Source: SIG701 sp045577175 | GTDB taxonomy: Bacteria > Bacillota > Clostridia > Oscillospirales > CAG-272 | Direction: 5' to 3' | Length of the DNA stretch: 42,413 nt | NCBI GenBank assembly: GCA_045577175.1 | Contig: JAZNHT010000069.1 | Span: forward strand, 1 to 42,413 | Shown here: one piece after another, positions 31,630 through 40,307 of the stretch | How the letters are laid out: every line of letters begins with the position of its first letter | Position numbering within the stretch: position 1 is the first letter of the stretch | Notes under the pieces: generated by a model | Databases searched by the model: none | Told to the model about the DNA's origin: nothing | What the model saw: the letters and a program-made list of their open reading frames with translations, nothing else | Made by a program: the position numbers and the translations under genes

Positions 31630-33414
31630 ATGAAAGATATTATTCAAAACAATTCCGAGAATACTTCGGGCCAGAAAAAACGTGCAGCGAAGTACATCTA
31701 TCCTATGAAATTCTACAATAAAGAAGGGAAGGAGTTGAAGCCCCCTATGGAATTCTTCCACTTCCCCGAAGTGTGGGAAGATTACTACGAAGAAATTGAT
31801 CTGTCCCAGCCGTTCGCTGACATGACGGGATTCCCCGGTGCGAAGGTTGAGGAGCCGGTGGAGGTTGAACCGGCGAAGGTTTTCAAATTTGAATTGGAGC
31901 CCGAATCTCCCGAGAAAAAAACAACCGGGTGGGGCTGGTGCGACACGTGGGATTTCTTAAGCGTTGTACTGCAAGAAGAAAAGCAGCCTGCCTCGAACTC
32001 GCCTATTCAGGTGGTCGGAACTTCGTCGTCTGCAGAAGAAGTGCGGGCTGTGGAGATCTTGCCGAAAAGCACCCTTCCCGAGCAGTCTGTGCAGATGGAG
32101 ATTCTGAACGATACGCGTTACTCCGCCTATCAGCAGGCACAGCGCGCTGTCGAGCGGATTGCATTCGGCGTGTACAGAGACAGACTGTATTGGCACAACG
32201 GCCAATATTATGTGGAGGTTTCCGAGGATGAGGCAAGCAGGCTTGTCATCAGTGCCTTTCGTGAATCTTTTCGGAACGCAGGCGCCAGATTCATGCAGGA
32301 TACACTGTACTATATCCGCTGTGAGCCGCAAATCTGTATTTCCGAGGAGGGAGTGTCCCGCGGATTTCTGACGTTCGAAAACGGCGTTTTGGATCCGAGC
32401 GATGGAGTGTTGTATACGCATTCGAGAATGTATCACACATTCTACAAGATTTGTGCGAATTACGTTCCCCATCTCGCCTCCCTCGATACCCCGTGCTTTG
32501 ATCAGTTTTTATATCAGTGCGGCGGCGGTGATCCGTTCTGGACGGAGAGGGTATGGCAGATCATTGGCTATATTCTTTCCACAGACACGAATGCTAAAGC
32601 CATCTTTTTGCTTCAGGGCGTCAGCAACAGCGGAAAGAGTGTTCTTGCCGATTTCCTGTATCGCCTGTTTTCCAAAGGCGCGGCGATATCGCTTGATTTT
32701 CACGATCTGAACGAGCAGTACGCGGTTTCGGAGTTGGAAGGGAAAGCACTCTGCGTGTCCGCGGACATGCCGTCCAAGGCACTGGATGCAAAATCCGTCA
32801 GCCGACTGAAGCAGCTCAGCGGCAACGACGTGGTATCGGGCGATGTGAAGTACAAAAAACGAGCGCAGTTCCGTAATGTAGCGAAGCTTTTGATGATCAC
32901 GAATCATCCGTTGGTTTTGCACACGCCGGATCAGGCGTTTGTGCGGCGCATTGTTGCCGTTCCGTTTCGGTATTCTGTTCCGAAGGAAGCATGGGATTTG
33001 TATCTCGTGGATAAGTTCCTCGCGGAGAGGGATGCGATCGTAACGAAGGCTATGGCTGCATACTTCCGCCTCCGGGATAACAAATACGCATTTGCGGGTA
33101 CATATGCCGTGAATGACGTGATTGACGCAGGCGTTCCCGCTGAAAACGGTGCGGACGTACCTGTGGCGGTGATGCGCTTTTTGCAGACCTTTTATATCTC
33201 GGATCAGTCAAGCGGAGTTTTCATGGAGGACGCCTACACGCTGTTCTGCGCCAACGGCGGATGTGCGGATATCAAGCTGTTTTCGCAGTGCTTCTCAGCG
33301 GCCGCGGGACAGTGCATGCAGGCAAAAAAGATCCGAAAACGCCGCCCGAATGCGGACAACGCGCAGAGCTACATAGAAGGTATCCGCCTGAACCCGAGAG
33401 TGGGGTTGAAATAA
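31630..33414 (+). CDS. P4-family primase/SF3 helicase (phage/plasmid replication protein)
   Basis: The 594-aa protein. The C-terminal two thirds are a D5/P4-type SF3 helicase: FENGVLDPSDG, WQIIGYILS, Walker A GVSNSGKS at residues 330-337, then ALCVSADMPSK (Walker B region), SRLKQLSGNDVVSGDVKYKK and KLLMITNHP (sensor). The final part carries a winged-helix-like region (FLQTFYISDQSSGVF). The N-terminal 150 residues are acidic and proline-rich, without a recognisable primase catalytic centre, so it may act as helicase and initiator only. AACGAGGAAAA precedes the ATG. It is typical of integrative mobilisable elements and satellites. Confidence 0.88.
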   Translation: MKDIIQNNSENTSGQKKRAAKYIYPMKFYNKEGKELKPPMEFFHFPEVWEDYYEEIDLSQPFADMTGFPGAKVEEPVEVEPAKVFKFELEPESPEKKTTGWGWCDTWDFLSVVLQEEKQPASNSPIQVVGTSSSAEEVRAVEILPKSTLPEQSVQMEILNDTRYSAYQQAQRAVERIAFGVYRDRLYWHNGQYYVEVSEDEASRLVISAFRESFRNAGARFMQDTLYYIRCEPQICISEEGVSRGFLTFENGVLDPSDGVLYTHSRMYHTFYKICANYVPHLASLDTPCFDQFLYQCGGGDPFWTERVWQIIGYILSTDTNAKAIFLLQGVSNSGKSVLADFLYRLFSKGAAISLDFHDLNEQYAVSELEGKALCVSADMPSKALDAKSVSRLKQLSGNDVVSGDVKYKKRAQFRNVAKLLMITNHPLVLHTPDQAFVRRIVAVPFRYSVPKEAWDLYLVDKFLAERDAIVTKAMAAYFRLRDNKYAFAGTYAVNDVIDAGVPAENGADVPVAVMRFLQTFYISDQSSGVFMEDAYTLFCANGGCADIKLFSQCFSAAAGQCMQAKKIRKRRPNADNAQSYIEGIRLNPRVGLK

Positions 33415-33424
33415 AGGAGGCAGG

Positions 33425-33574
33425 ATGCTCTGTCTGACCGTCAGCCGAGAGGATCTGAAGCGGATATCAAGTGGTAAAAAAGGTACTGTCTCGGAAACCC
33501 ATATATCCGATGAAGCAAAGGAGGATACCCTGGGTTTTCTCAGGGTCCTCCACGGCCTCATCCCCAAAAACTAA
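33425..33574 (+). CDS. 49-aa ORF between primase and recombinase
   Basis: ATG 33425 follows a near-perfect AAAGGAGG and opens a 49-codon frame ending at TAA 33572-33574. The product starts MLCLTVSREDLKRISSGKK and ends FLRVLHGLIPKN. No family is recognised. The spacing (10 nt after the primase stop, 17 nt before the recombinase start) and the strong ribosome site make translation likely. The coding sequence contains a GAGGATACCCTG/CAGGGTCCTC hairpin near its end that could act on the downstream recombinase message. A recombination directionality factor is possible by position and size, but nothing in the sequence proves it. Confidence 0.6.
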   Translation: MLCLTVSREDLKRISSGKKGTVSETHISDEAKEDTLGFLRVLHGLIPKN

Positions 33575-33591
33575 AGAAAAGGAGTTTTTAT

Positions 33592-35196
33592 ATGAATACG
33601 ATTGAAACCATGATAAAGGGAGGTGTGATCCCCCGCGCCGTGCTGTATGCGCGATTCTCGTCGGACAATCAGCGCGAGGAATCCATTGATGCACAGCTTC
33701 GCGCCATGCGTGAGTACTGTCAGCGCAGTAAGGTCGTGATCACGGGCGAATACTGTGACCACGCCAAAAGTGCCACAACCGACGACCGTCCCGAATTTCT
33801 GAAGATGATTCAGGCATCAAAGACGGGGGATTTCAATCTTGTGATTGTTCATAAGCTGGACCGCTTCAGCCGCAATCGCTACGATTCCGCCTATTATAAG
33901 CGGGAACTGAAGAGAAACGGCGTTGCGTTGGTCAGCGTTCTCGAAAATCTTGATGATTCTCCCGAGAGCATCATCCTTGAATCGGTGCTCGAAGGCATGA
34001 GCGAATACTATTCCCGAAATCTTGCGCGCGAGGTGATGAAAGGCATGCGCGAATCCGCGCTCCAATGTAAAGCCATCGGCGGTCAGGCACCGTTCGGGTA
34101 CAAGATCAATCCCGAAACCAAGCGGTACGAGATCAACGAGGACGAGGTGGACGCGGTGCGGATGATTTTCAACCGTGTGCTGGAAGGCGTTGGGTACAAT
34201 GAGATCATCCATGAACTCAATGCGATGGGCTTTCGCACCCGTAGCGGAAAGCCGTTCGGCAAGAACAGCCTGCACGAGATTCTCCGTAACGAAAAATATC
34301 ACGGCGTGTACATTTTCAATCGCGCGGCGTCCAAGGGGATCGGCGGCAAGCGAAACAATCACGCAAGCAAGCCTGCGGGGGAGATGATCCGCATTGAAGG
34401 CGGCGTACCTGCCATCGTCAGCGAGGATGTGTGGAACGGCGTACAGGCGATTCTGAAAAGGCGTGCAAAGTACCGTCCTTCCAGCAACGCGGGAAAGGAA
34501 ACGTATTTGCTCACGGGTAAGATCATCTGCGGCGAGTGCGGCGCATCCTACACGGGCGTGCGGCACTTCGCTGGGCGGAATAAATCCAAATACGTCTGCT
34601 ATCAATGCTCCAACCGCAAGCGCACTGCCTCGGAAGGATGTCGGAATAAGGAAATCCGACGGGAATACCTGGAGACGTTCGTTTTGCATGAGATTGCGCG
34701 GCTTGTCTTTGATGCGGCAAGTATTCCGAAGCTTGTGAAGGCGTACGAGAAATATCATAAGGAATTTGATCGGGAGGGGGCGGACGAGCTGCGCTTGCTG
34801 GAGTCTTCCGTAAAATCAGTGACGAAGAAAATCGATAACATCATTGCCGCCGTGGCGAACACGGGAAGCTCGGCTCTGCTGCAGACCCTTGATGCTTTGG
34901 AAAAGGAAAGGGGAGAGTTGTACGAGAGAATAGAGGCGGTGAAGCGGCGAAGCTGTGCACGGGAGGTGAGCGAGGAGATGGTGCGTGAAGCATACAATCG
35001 GGCGCGGGAAATGTACCGCTCGGACAGTAAAGAGCTGCACCGTCAGCTTTTGCAGTTGTATCTCGATCATGTGGTTGTGTATCGGGAACATGTGGAGGTA
35101 TATCTGAACACTCTGCCCACCGATATTCTTCTCGGAGAAACGGAGCGCAGTACGGGGCTGAAAAACGGAGAGAGTCTTGTGAATTTCACGGGATGA
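33592..35196 (+). CDS. Large serine recombinase (integrase)
   Basis: The 534-aa protein. The resolvase catalytic domain begins VLYARFSSDNQREESIDAQ, with the nucleophile most likely Ser23, and contains VHKLDRFSRNRYDS. The recombinase domain spans about 165-280 (GGQAPFGYKINPETKRYEIN, MGFRTRSGKPFGKNSLHEIL). A zinc ribbon (CGECGASY...CYQCSNRK) and a coiled coil (about 400-480) follow. It is the full architecture of large serine integrases that move phages and integrative elements between attP and attB. GGAG precedes the ATG. It is the last gene of the presumed element, so one end of the element should lie just downstream. Confidence 0.95.
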   Translation: MNTIETMIKGGVIPRAVLYARFSSDNQREESIDAQLRAMREYCQRSKVVITGEYCDHAKSATTDDRPEFLKMIQASKTGDFNLVIVHKLDRFSRNRYDSAYYKRELKRNGVALVSVLENLDDSPESIILESVLEGMSEYYSRNLAREVMKGMRESALQCKAIGGQAPFGYKINPETKRYEINEDEVDAVRMIFNRVLEGVGYNEIIHELNAMGFRTRSGKPFGKNSLHEILRNEKYHGVYIFNRAASKGIGGKRNNHASKPAGEMIRIEGGVPAIVSEDVWNGVQAILKRRAKYRPSSNAGKETYLLTGKIICGECGASYTGVRHFAGRNKSKYVCYQCSNRKRTASEGCRNKEIRREYLETFVLHEIARLVFDAASIPKLVKAYEKYHKEFDREGADELRLLESSVKSVTKKIDNIIAAVANTGSSALLQTLDALEKERGELYERIEAVKRRSCAREVSEEMVREAYNRAREMYRSDSKELHRQLLQLYLDHVVVYREHVEVYLNTLPTDILLGETERSTGLKNGESLVNFTG

Positions 35197-35215
35197 GTAC
35201 GAACAAATAAAGAAA

Positions 35216-35251
35216 GGAGCTGTCACCGATTCGGGTGGCAGCTCCGATTTT
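35216..35251 (+). terminator. Terminator after the recombinase
   Basis: GGAGCTGTCACC pairs with GGTGGCAGCTCC (one G-U pair) across a GATTCG loop, with GATTTTC downstream. Confidence 0.85.
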
Positions 35252-35390
35252 CATAGAAAAAAGGCTGATAAATCAGCAAAAAATGCCGAATTATCAACCT
35301 TTTGTGGTGGAGGCGATTTACAACCTTTGATTCTCTCGCAGATGAGAAGGAAAATAAACCGCAAGATTTTGGAAAAACTGTGGAGAAGCC

Positions 35391-35679
35391 TTGAAAGAAG
35401 TGGAGTTTTGTGATATAATATAGTATCTATACTTATGTGCAGAACAAAAAGGTTGCAATGCAGGGTGATTATAATCTGCAATGTCTTGACAGACAGAATT
35501 GCTGCGCTCATTTTTATAATACAATTTTCCCGATGACGAAAGCCATCTGAGAGACATGGTGAACCTTACCTCTTGGGTGGTTTGACTTTTGGGTCAAACC
35601 GATGACTGTGTCAGAAGCTTTTGTGCGGGATAAATCATACGCTCCTGATTGTACAGTTGGCAGAAAGGAGGCCTCCTGA
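35391..35679 (+). promoter_or_regulatory. Pilus-operon promoter and long structured 5' leader
   Basis: TTGAAA (35391-35396), a 17-nt spacer and TATAAT (35414-35419) predict a transcript with about 255 nt before the first start codon. The leader contains a perfect GGTTTGAC/GTCAAACC hairpin (35579-35600) and an inner TTGCA/TGCAA pair near 35,453. AAAGGAGG precedes the first gene. I compared it by eye with common riboswitch classes and recognise none. Sequence between 35,252 and 35,390 holds no gene and may contain an end of the mobile element. Confidence 0.7.
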
Positions 35680-36102
35680 ATGGAAAAAGAGTTAAAAAAA
35701 TTAAGCAGACGTGAGCTCGTGGACATTATTTATCAAATGAAGAAAAATGAGCAGCAAAAGCAGGAGGAAATTGCCGCCTTGGAAGAAGCGCTGCAGGAGA
35801 AACGGATTCGGCTCTCGGAGGCAGGCTCTGTTGCCGAAGCTGCAGCAGAGATTACGCAAATCTTTTCTGCTGCACAAAAAACGGCGGATTTGTATTTGCA
35901 GGAAATCGCTGCCATGAAAGAGGACGCCGAAAAAGAGTGTGTTGCCATGCTTGAAGATGCCCAAAAAAAAGTGGATGAAACTCTGTCCGAAGGGAAAAAA
36001 CAGTTTGCAGCCTTAAACGCCAACTACAAAAGAAAGTACAAAAAGTGGGAAAAGCTGAAAGCGGAAATTCAAAAGCTGGAAGAAAAGAAGGCTAAGGAAT
36101 AA
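35680..36102 (+). CDS. Coiled-coil protein, first gene of the pilus operon
   Basis: A 140-aa protein that is almost entirely helical and highly charged. It has heptad-like stretches EQQKQEEIAALEEALQEKRI and WEKLKAEIQKLEEKKAKE, and an alanine-rich centre (AEAAAEITQIFSAAQKTADL). It has no membrane segment or signal peptide. It resembles DivIVA-like or scaffold coiled coils, but I cannot assign a family. It is 15 nt upstream of signal peptidase I and is transcribed with the pilus genes, so a role in positioning the secretion or assembly machinery is possible. Confidence 0.75.
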   Translation: MEKELKKLSRRELVDIIYQMKKNEQQKQEEIAALEEALQEKRIRLSEAGSVAEAAAEITQIFSAAQKTADLYLQEIAAMKEDAEKECVAMLEDAQKKVDETLSEGKKQFAALNANYKRKYKKWEKLKAEIQKLEEKKAKE

Positions 36103-36117
36103 ACGGGGGATTGAAAC

Positions 36118-36708
36118 ATGGCAAAAAAATCCGAAAAGAACGTAAGCGTTCCCTCTTTGAAAGAAATACAAGCTGAGCGAAAACGAATTCGGAGAGGAAC
36201 ATTATATTGGCAGGCGCTTCGCGGCACCGTTGCTGTTTTGGTCGTTGTTGCCGCTGTTGCCGTTTTGATAACAACGCTGTTTCTGCCGATTCTGCAGATT
36301 TCCGGAGACAGTATGTCTCCCACATTGGAGCACGATGAAATCGTCATCTTGATCAAAACGAAAGATTTTGAACGGGGAGACTTGATTGGCTTCTATTACC
36401 AGGGCAAAATTCTGCTCAAACGGGTGATCGCTTTGCCGGAAGATGAAGTGGCAATTGATGCCGACGGAAATGTGTATGTGAACGGCGAATTGCTGGACGA
36501 GCCTTATGTCACGGACAAGGGTTTGGGAGACTGCGATTTGGAATTTCCCTACAAAGTGCCGGGGACATGCTATTTCGTGCTGGGCGACCGGCGTTCCAAT
36601 TCCGTGGATAGCCGCAATTCCGTCATCGGCGCGATCTCCCGGGACGATATTATTGGTAAAGTGTTTTTAAGAGTCTGGCCGTTCTCGAGGCTCGGACTCG
36701 TTTACTGA
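36118..36708 (+). CDS. Signal peptidase I
   Basis: A 196-aa membrane-bound type I signal peptidase. A basic cytoplasmic N terminus is followed by one membrane helix (about 36-58). The catalytic Ser65 lies in ISGDSMSPTLEH and the general-base Lys101 in ILLKRVIALP. The family motif LGDRRSNSVDSRNSVIGAI is near residue 157. It is a Gram-positive P-type (Ser-Lys) enzyme rather than an ER/SipW type. Dedicated peptidases of this kind often sit in pilus operons to process the pilins. The two downstream surface proteins carry signal sequences that it could cleave. Confidence 0.92.
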   Translation: MAKKSEKNVSVPSLKEIQAERKRIRRGTLYWQALRGTVAVLVVVAAVAVLITTLFLPILQISGDSMSPTLEHDEIVILIKTKDFERGDLIGFYYQGKILLKRVIALPEDEVAIDADGNVYVNGELLDEPYVTDKGLGDCDLEFPYKVPGTCYFVLGDRRSNSVDSRNSVIGAISRDDIIGKVFLRVWPFSRLGLVY

Positions 36709-36746
36709 ACCCAATCTATTCCAAATAAGTGAGAGGAGGGAGAGAC

Positions 36747-39700
36747 GTGCAGGATATCCTGAGGGGAAGCATAAAAAAGCTGAAGCGAAGCCGTGCCCGG
36801 AGAATTCGGATGATCGCTGTTCTGCTGGTGCTCTCCCTCGTTGTATCGCTGGATGTATTCTGGGCTCTCAGGCAGCCGGGCTTGACGCTTGCCGGCGATG
36901 CCGATTGCAGAATTACAGAGCACACGCACGACGATCTGTGTCAAAACGGAGAGACTACCTGTGAACAGGTGGAACATGTTCATACACTCGCATGCTATGC
37001 CGATGAAACCGCTGATGTGGAAACACAGCTGGATTGGCAGAGAATGTTTGCAGACTATCCGTATACAGGGAATCTGCGGGACGATCTGGCGGGGATTGCT
37101 AAGACGCAGGTCGGGTATGCGGAAAGCACAAATAATTTCGAGGTGGACGGTAGCGGAAATCGGCGCGGATATACCCGCTACGGCGCCTGGTACGGTGCGC
37201 CTTACAGCGATTGGTCCGCCATGTTTGTATCCTTCTGTCTCCACTATGCTTGCGCTGATCCGGATGCGTTCCTCGGCAACACCGGTGCCGCTTCTATGGC
37301 GGAGTTATGGAACCGCCTTTCCAAATATGCCCCGGCAGGTACATATGATCCGGTGGTCGGTGATCTCGTTTTCTTTGCGGATAACACCGTCGGTATCGTT
37401 GCGGAAGTACAGGATACCGCGCTCTATGTCATCCGCGGAGATGTGGAGAACGCCGTATGCGGCGAGATTCTGACAGAGACTGATGCGGCCATTGTCGGCT
37501 GGGGAATCACAGGAGAAAGCGAGGCGGAGAATCCGCCCGATACGGAGCAGGAGCCGGAAAATGAGCCCTCCGACGATTTCGCCGTCAGCGAGGAGGATCT
37601 TTACGATATTTCACACGGTCCCGCATTCTTCATTTTTGAAGGCGGGGAAGTACAGCCGTCCAAAGCACAGCCGCCCATGCGGATGTTTTCTCTCCGATCG
37701 TCCCGCGCGATTACGGATCTGCTTTCGTATCTGGAGGCAAACGGCGGCAGCTATTTCTTTACCCTGCTGGATAGAAACAACCATGAGTTGCCGAAGGATG
37801 CCGACGGCAATTATATTGTGCAAGCGGATACCGCCTATAAGCTGACGATCAGCTTCAACGGCCCGGAAGGATTTCTGCCGGGAACATATCAGTATCAGAC
37901 TCCCAACGGGTTGCTGGTCGACGGCGGTGAAGGCACATTTGTTTTGAAAGACGGGACCAATGTCGGCAGCTGGGTGGTGACCGATACAGGTCTTATCACC
38001 CTGGATTTCAACGAGCATATGAACAGCCGTACGGATATTACCATCAGTTCGACCTTGGGCATCCACTTCCCGGAGCAGGAGGAGCCCATAGATTTTGACG
38101 GAAAAATTACCGTTACGGTGCAGAAGCCGCAACAGGACGTTTTGGCCACAAAGGTGAACAAGTGGGGGTCTCAAGGTGTGCCCGGAAGCGAAAAAGCGGA
38201 TCCGACAAAGATATATTGGACGGTTCAGATCGCGGGCAACCGGGATTCCGACATCCCCGGCAGTATACTCACCGACCGGGTACTGGACTATGACTGGAGT
38301 TACAATCATAGGTATACGGCTTCCGATATTGCCGCCGGTCTCAGCTTCGGCGCATCGGTTGTCGATCCGGAAACAGGCGCTGAGTTGTACTGGCACCGCT
38401 GGAACGTATCGGCAGATGATCCCAATCTGACATGGGACGAAACCGGCTGGTCCTACCAAATGCCCGAGACTGTCACCTGCCGGTCGTGCGGTAACGAAGT
38501 GACCTTGGGCAACGAATACTGGACGTACTATGTTGACTATAGCTCTACGCCGGATGTTACCAATATTGCAGGCGCGTTGCCCTATACCAACCGGGTGGAG
38601 ATAGACAATCAGTATGCAGAGGGCTGGGCAGGATTTACGCAGAGCGAGGTGCACGGCGATGTCTATAAAAACGGCACGTTCGTGTCCGATGCCGGCGGTG
38701 GCAAATTCCTTTGGGAAGTGCAGGCAACCATACCGGGCAGAAAAGACGGCGAGAAAGCGTTTTATGATTGGCTGATTAACGATACCATGACTGTCCGGGA
38801 TTCGGCGGGAAATCGGGTAGCGTATGCCGAAAACGATATTCACCTTGCAACAGTTACCGCCAATTACCGCGGTCAGACTATCCGTGTCCCCCGCATTCAG
38901 GATGCGACGGAGAATGATCCCTATGCGTGGATGCTCTACTGGTCCAACGATCAGGGCGGCAACGGCTTTTATGACCTGAGGCAAATTGTCATTCTGTGCC
39001 GCTGTCAATGCACGGAAGAAAGCTGTGCTTTCGGAAGCTGCTGGACATACGGCTTTGTCCCGGACAACGGCGGCTGGGTGGTTAGTGACTACTGTCCCTG
39101 CTGGACGGAAACGGACGATACCACGTTTACATTTACCTATCAGACGGAAGATGTCTCTGCCATCGGAGCGTATGGCGGATTGGGATATAGGCTGCAAAAC
39201 GAGGTGCTGCTGGCATATGGCGGCGGTACCGTGGTCGCCGATGATTCCGCTGCCGTTCCCATCCCGTCCGTTTTGGAAAAGGAGCTGACGCACGACTTTG
39301 ACGGCTACACAGCCAACTACAAGGTTACGGTCAATGAATCCAAGCTGATGTTGACCGACGGATCTCCTTTGACCATCCACGATGTTATGACCGATACGTT
39401 GGCATTTATCAGCGGTTCGCTGGTAATCACCGCGGAGGATGCAAACGGAAACGTAACGACGCTTGTGCAGGGTACGGATTATACCGTTACATATGACGGA
39501 ACAGGAAATAAAACAGATGCTTCAGGCAACTCGGTGCATATTTTGGACATTGTGATTAAGCGGCCGCAACCGGTTATGTATATCCTCGACTACGATGCCA
39601 CGCTCATTATGCCCGAGCAGATCACGGAAGGTGTTAGGTACCAGAACTCTGCGTCCATCACCCTTTGGGGCGATGAGATTACCAATACCACCGCAGAAAA

Positions 39701-40226
39701 GATCTACGCTGACATCAACATCGCCGCTAAGAGCTACAAGACAGAGATGTTCAAAACCTGTGCATCTACCGGCGAGCCGCTGGAGGGTGCAACATTCGGT
39801 CTGTATAACAAGCAGGGCGGTCTGATAACATCCGCTGCCACGGATGTCAACGGAAAGCTTCAGTTCCAAACGAATATCGTGCAGGGAATCATCCTCGGAG
39901 AGCATATTCTCTACTATATGCAGGAGCTGAGAGCTCCGCCGGGCTACCGGCTGGATGACAGAAAATATTGGTTCTGCTTTTGCAATGAAACGGGGGATGC
40001 CTGTGAAATTTGTGACGAGATTCTTTTCGGCACGGACGGTCTCAGAATTCCCTTTGAGCAGCACGGAAAGATTGATGTAAGCAACGAACCGCTCAGCTAC
40101 CGTCTGCCCGCCACCGGCGGCTCCGGTATTCATCCCTTGATGCTGGTGAGTGTAATCTGCATGATTACACCGCTTGTATATACATCCATTCGAAGGCGTA
40201 AGCGAGAAAGGAGGGGCGATTTATAG
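36747..40226 (+). CDS. Large LPATG surface adhesin (pilus tip/ancillary protein) with CHAP-like domain
   Basis: A 1159-aa cell-wall protein. Start GTG 36747 follows GAGGAGGGAG; the earlier in-frame GTG is upstream of that site. A basic N terminus and a hydrophobic segment (about 22-42) form the signal. Next come His/Cys repeats (EHTHDDLC, EHVHTLAC), possibly zinc-binding, and a CHAP-like region (about 108-235). There the usual catalytic Cys is Ser157 (DWSAMFVSFC) and the His site is Thr214 (NTVGIV), so it is probably inactive. The middle holds adhesin-type beta domains. Near the C terminus is a SpaA-like domain (EMFKTCASTGEPLEGATFGLY), then LPATG, a membrane helix and RRRKRERR. It is likely the tip adhesin of the pilus. 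Confidence 0.86.
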   Translation: MQDILRGSIKKLKRSRARRIRMIAVLLVLSLVVSLDVFWALRQPGLTLAGDADCRITEHTHDDLCQNGETTCEQVEHVHTLACYADETADVETQLDWQRMFADYPYTGNLRDDLAGIAKTQVGYAESTNNFEVDGSGNRRGYTRYGAWYGAPYSDWSAMFVSFCLHYACADPDAFLGNTGAASMAELWNRLSKYAPAGTYDPVVGDLVFFADNTVGIVAEVQDTALYVIRGDVENAVCGEILTETDAAIVGWGITGESEAENPPDTEQEPENEPSDDFAVSEEDLYDISHGPAFFIFEGGEVQPSKAQPPMRMFSLRSSRAITDLLSYLEANGGSYFFTLLDRNNHELPKDADGNYIVQADTAYKLTISFNGPEGFLPGTYQYQTPNGLLVDGGEGTFVLKDGTNVGSWVVTDTGLITLDFNEHMNSRTDITISSTLGIHFPEQEEPIDFDGKITVTVQKPQQDVLATKVNKWGSQGVPGSEKADPTKIYWTVQIAGNRDSDIPGSILTDRVLDYDWSYNHRYTASDIAAGLSFGASVVDPETGAELYWHRWNVSADDPNLTWDETGWSYQMPETVTCRSCGNEVTLGNEYWTYYVDYSSTPDVTNIAGALPYTNRVEIDNQYAEGWAGFTQSEVHGDVYKNGTFVSDAGGGKFLWEVQATIPGRKDGEKAFYDWLINDTMTVRDSAGNRVAYAENDIHLATVTANYRGQTIRVPRIQDATENDPYAWMLYWSNDQGGNGFYDLRQIVILCRCQCTEESCAFGSCWTYGFVPDNGGWVVSDYCPCWTETDDTTFTFTYQTEDVSAIGAYGGLGYRLQNEVLLAYGGGTVVADDSAAVPIPSVLEKELTHDFDGYTANYKVTVNESKLMLTDGSPLTIHDVMTDTLAFISGSLVITAEDANGNVTTLVQGTDYTVTYDGTGNKTDASGNSVHILDIVIKRPQPVMYILDYDATLIMPEQITEGVRYQNSASITLWGDEITNTTAEKIYADINIAAKSYKTEMFKTCASTGEPLEGATFGLYNKQGGLITSAATDVNGKLQFQTNIVQGIILGEHILYYMQELRAPPGYRLDDRKYWFCFCNETGDACEICDEILFGTDGLRIPFEQHGKIDVSNEPLSYRLPATGGSGIHPLMLVSVICMITPLVYTSIRRRKRERRGDL

Positions 40227-40307
40227 TTTCCCTTGTTTCGGCGACATGCGCCGATGGATGGATACCAACATAAAACAAAAAATAAAAAAAAGAAAGGAAA
40301 CCCCATC

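Noticed and set aside
18902..35316. 12-bp direct match TGGTGGAGGCGA at 18902-18913 and 35305-35316, resembling the reverse complement of a CCA-ending tRNA or tmRNA 3' end, as possible attachment sites
   Set aside because: Many 12-bp matches are expected by chance in a window this size, no tRNA or tmRNA body can be folded at either place, and the integrase is a serine type that does not usually use tRNA ends.
35482..35520. TTGACA...TATAAT as a second pilus promoter
   Set aside because: The spacer between the boxes is about 23 nt, too long for a normal sigma-70 promoter.
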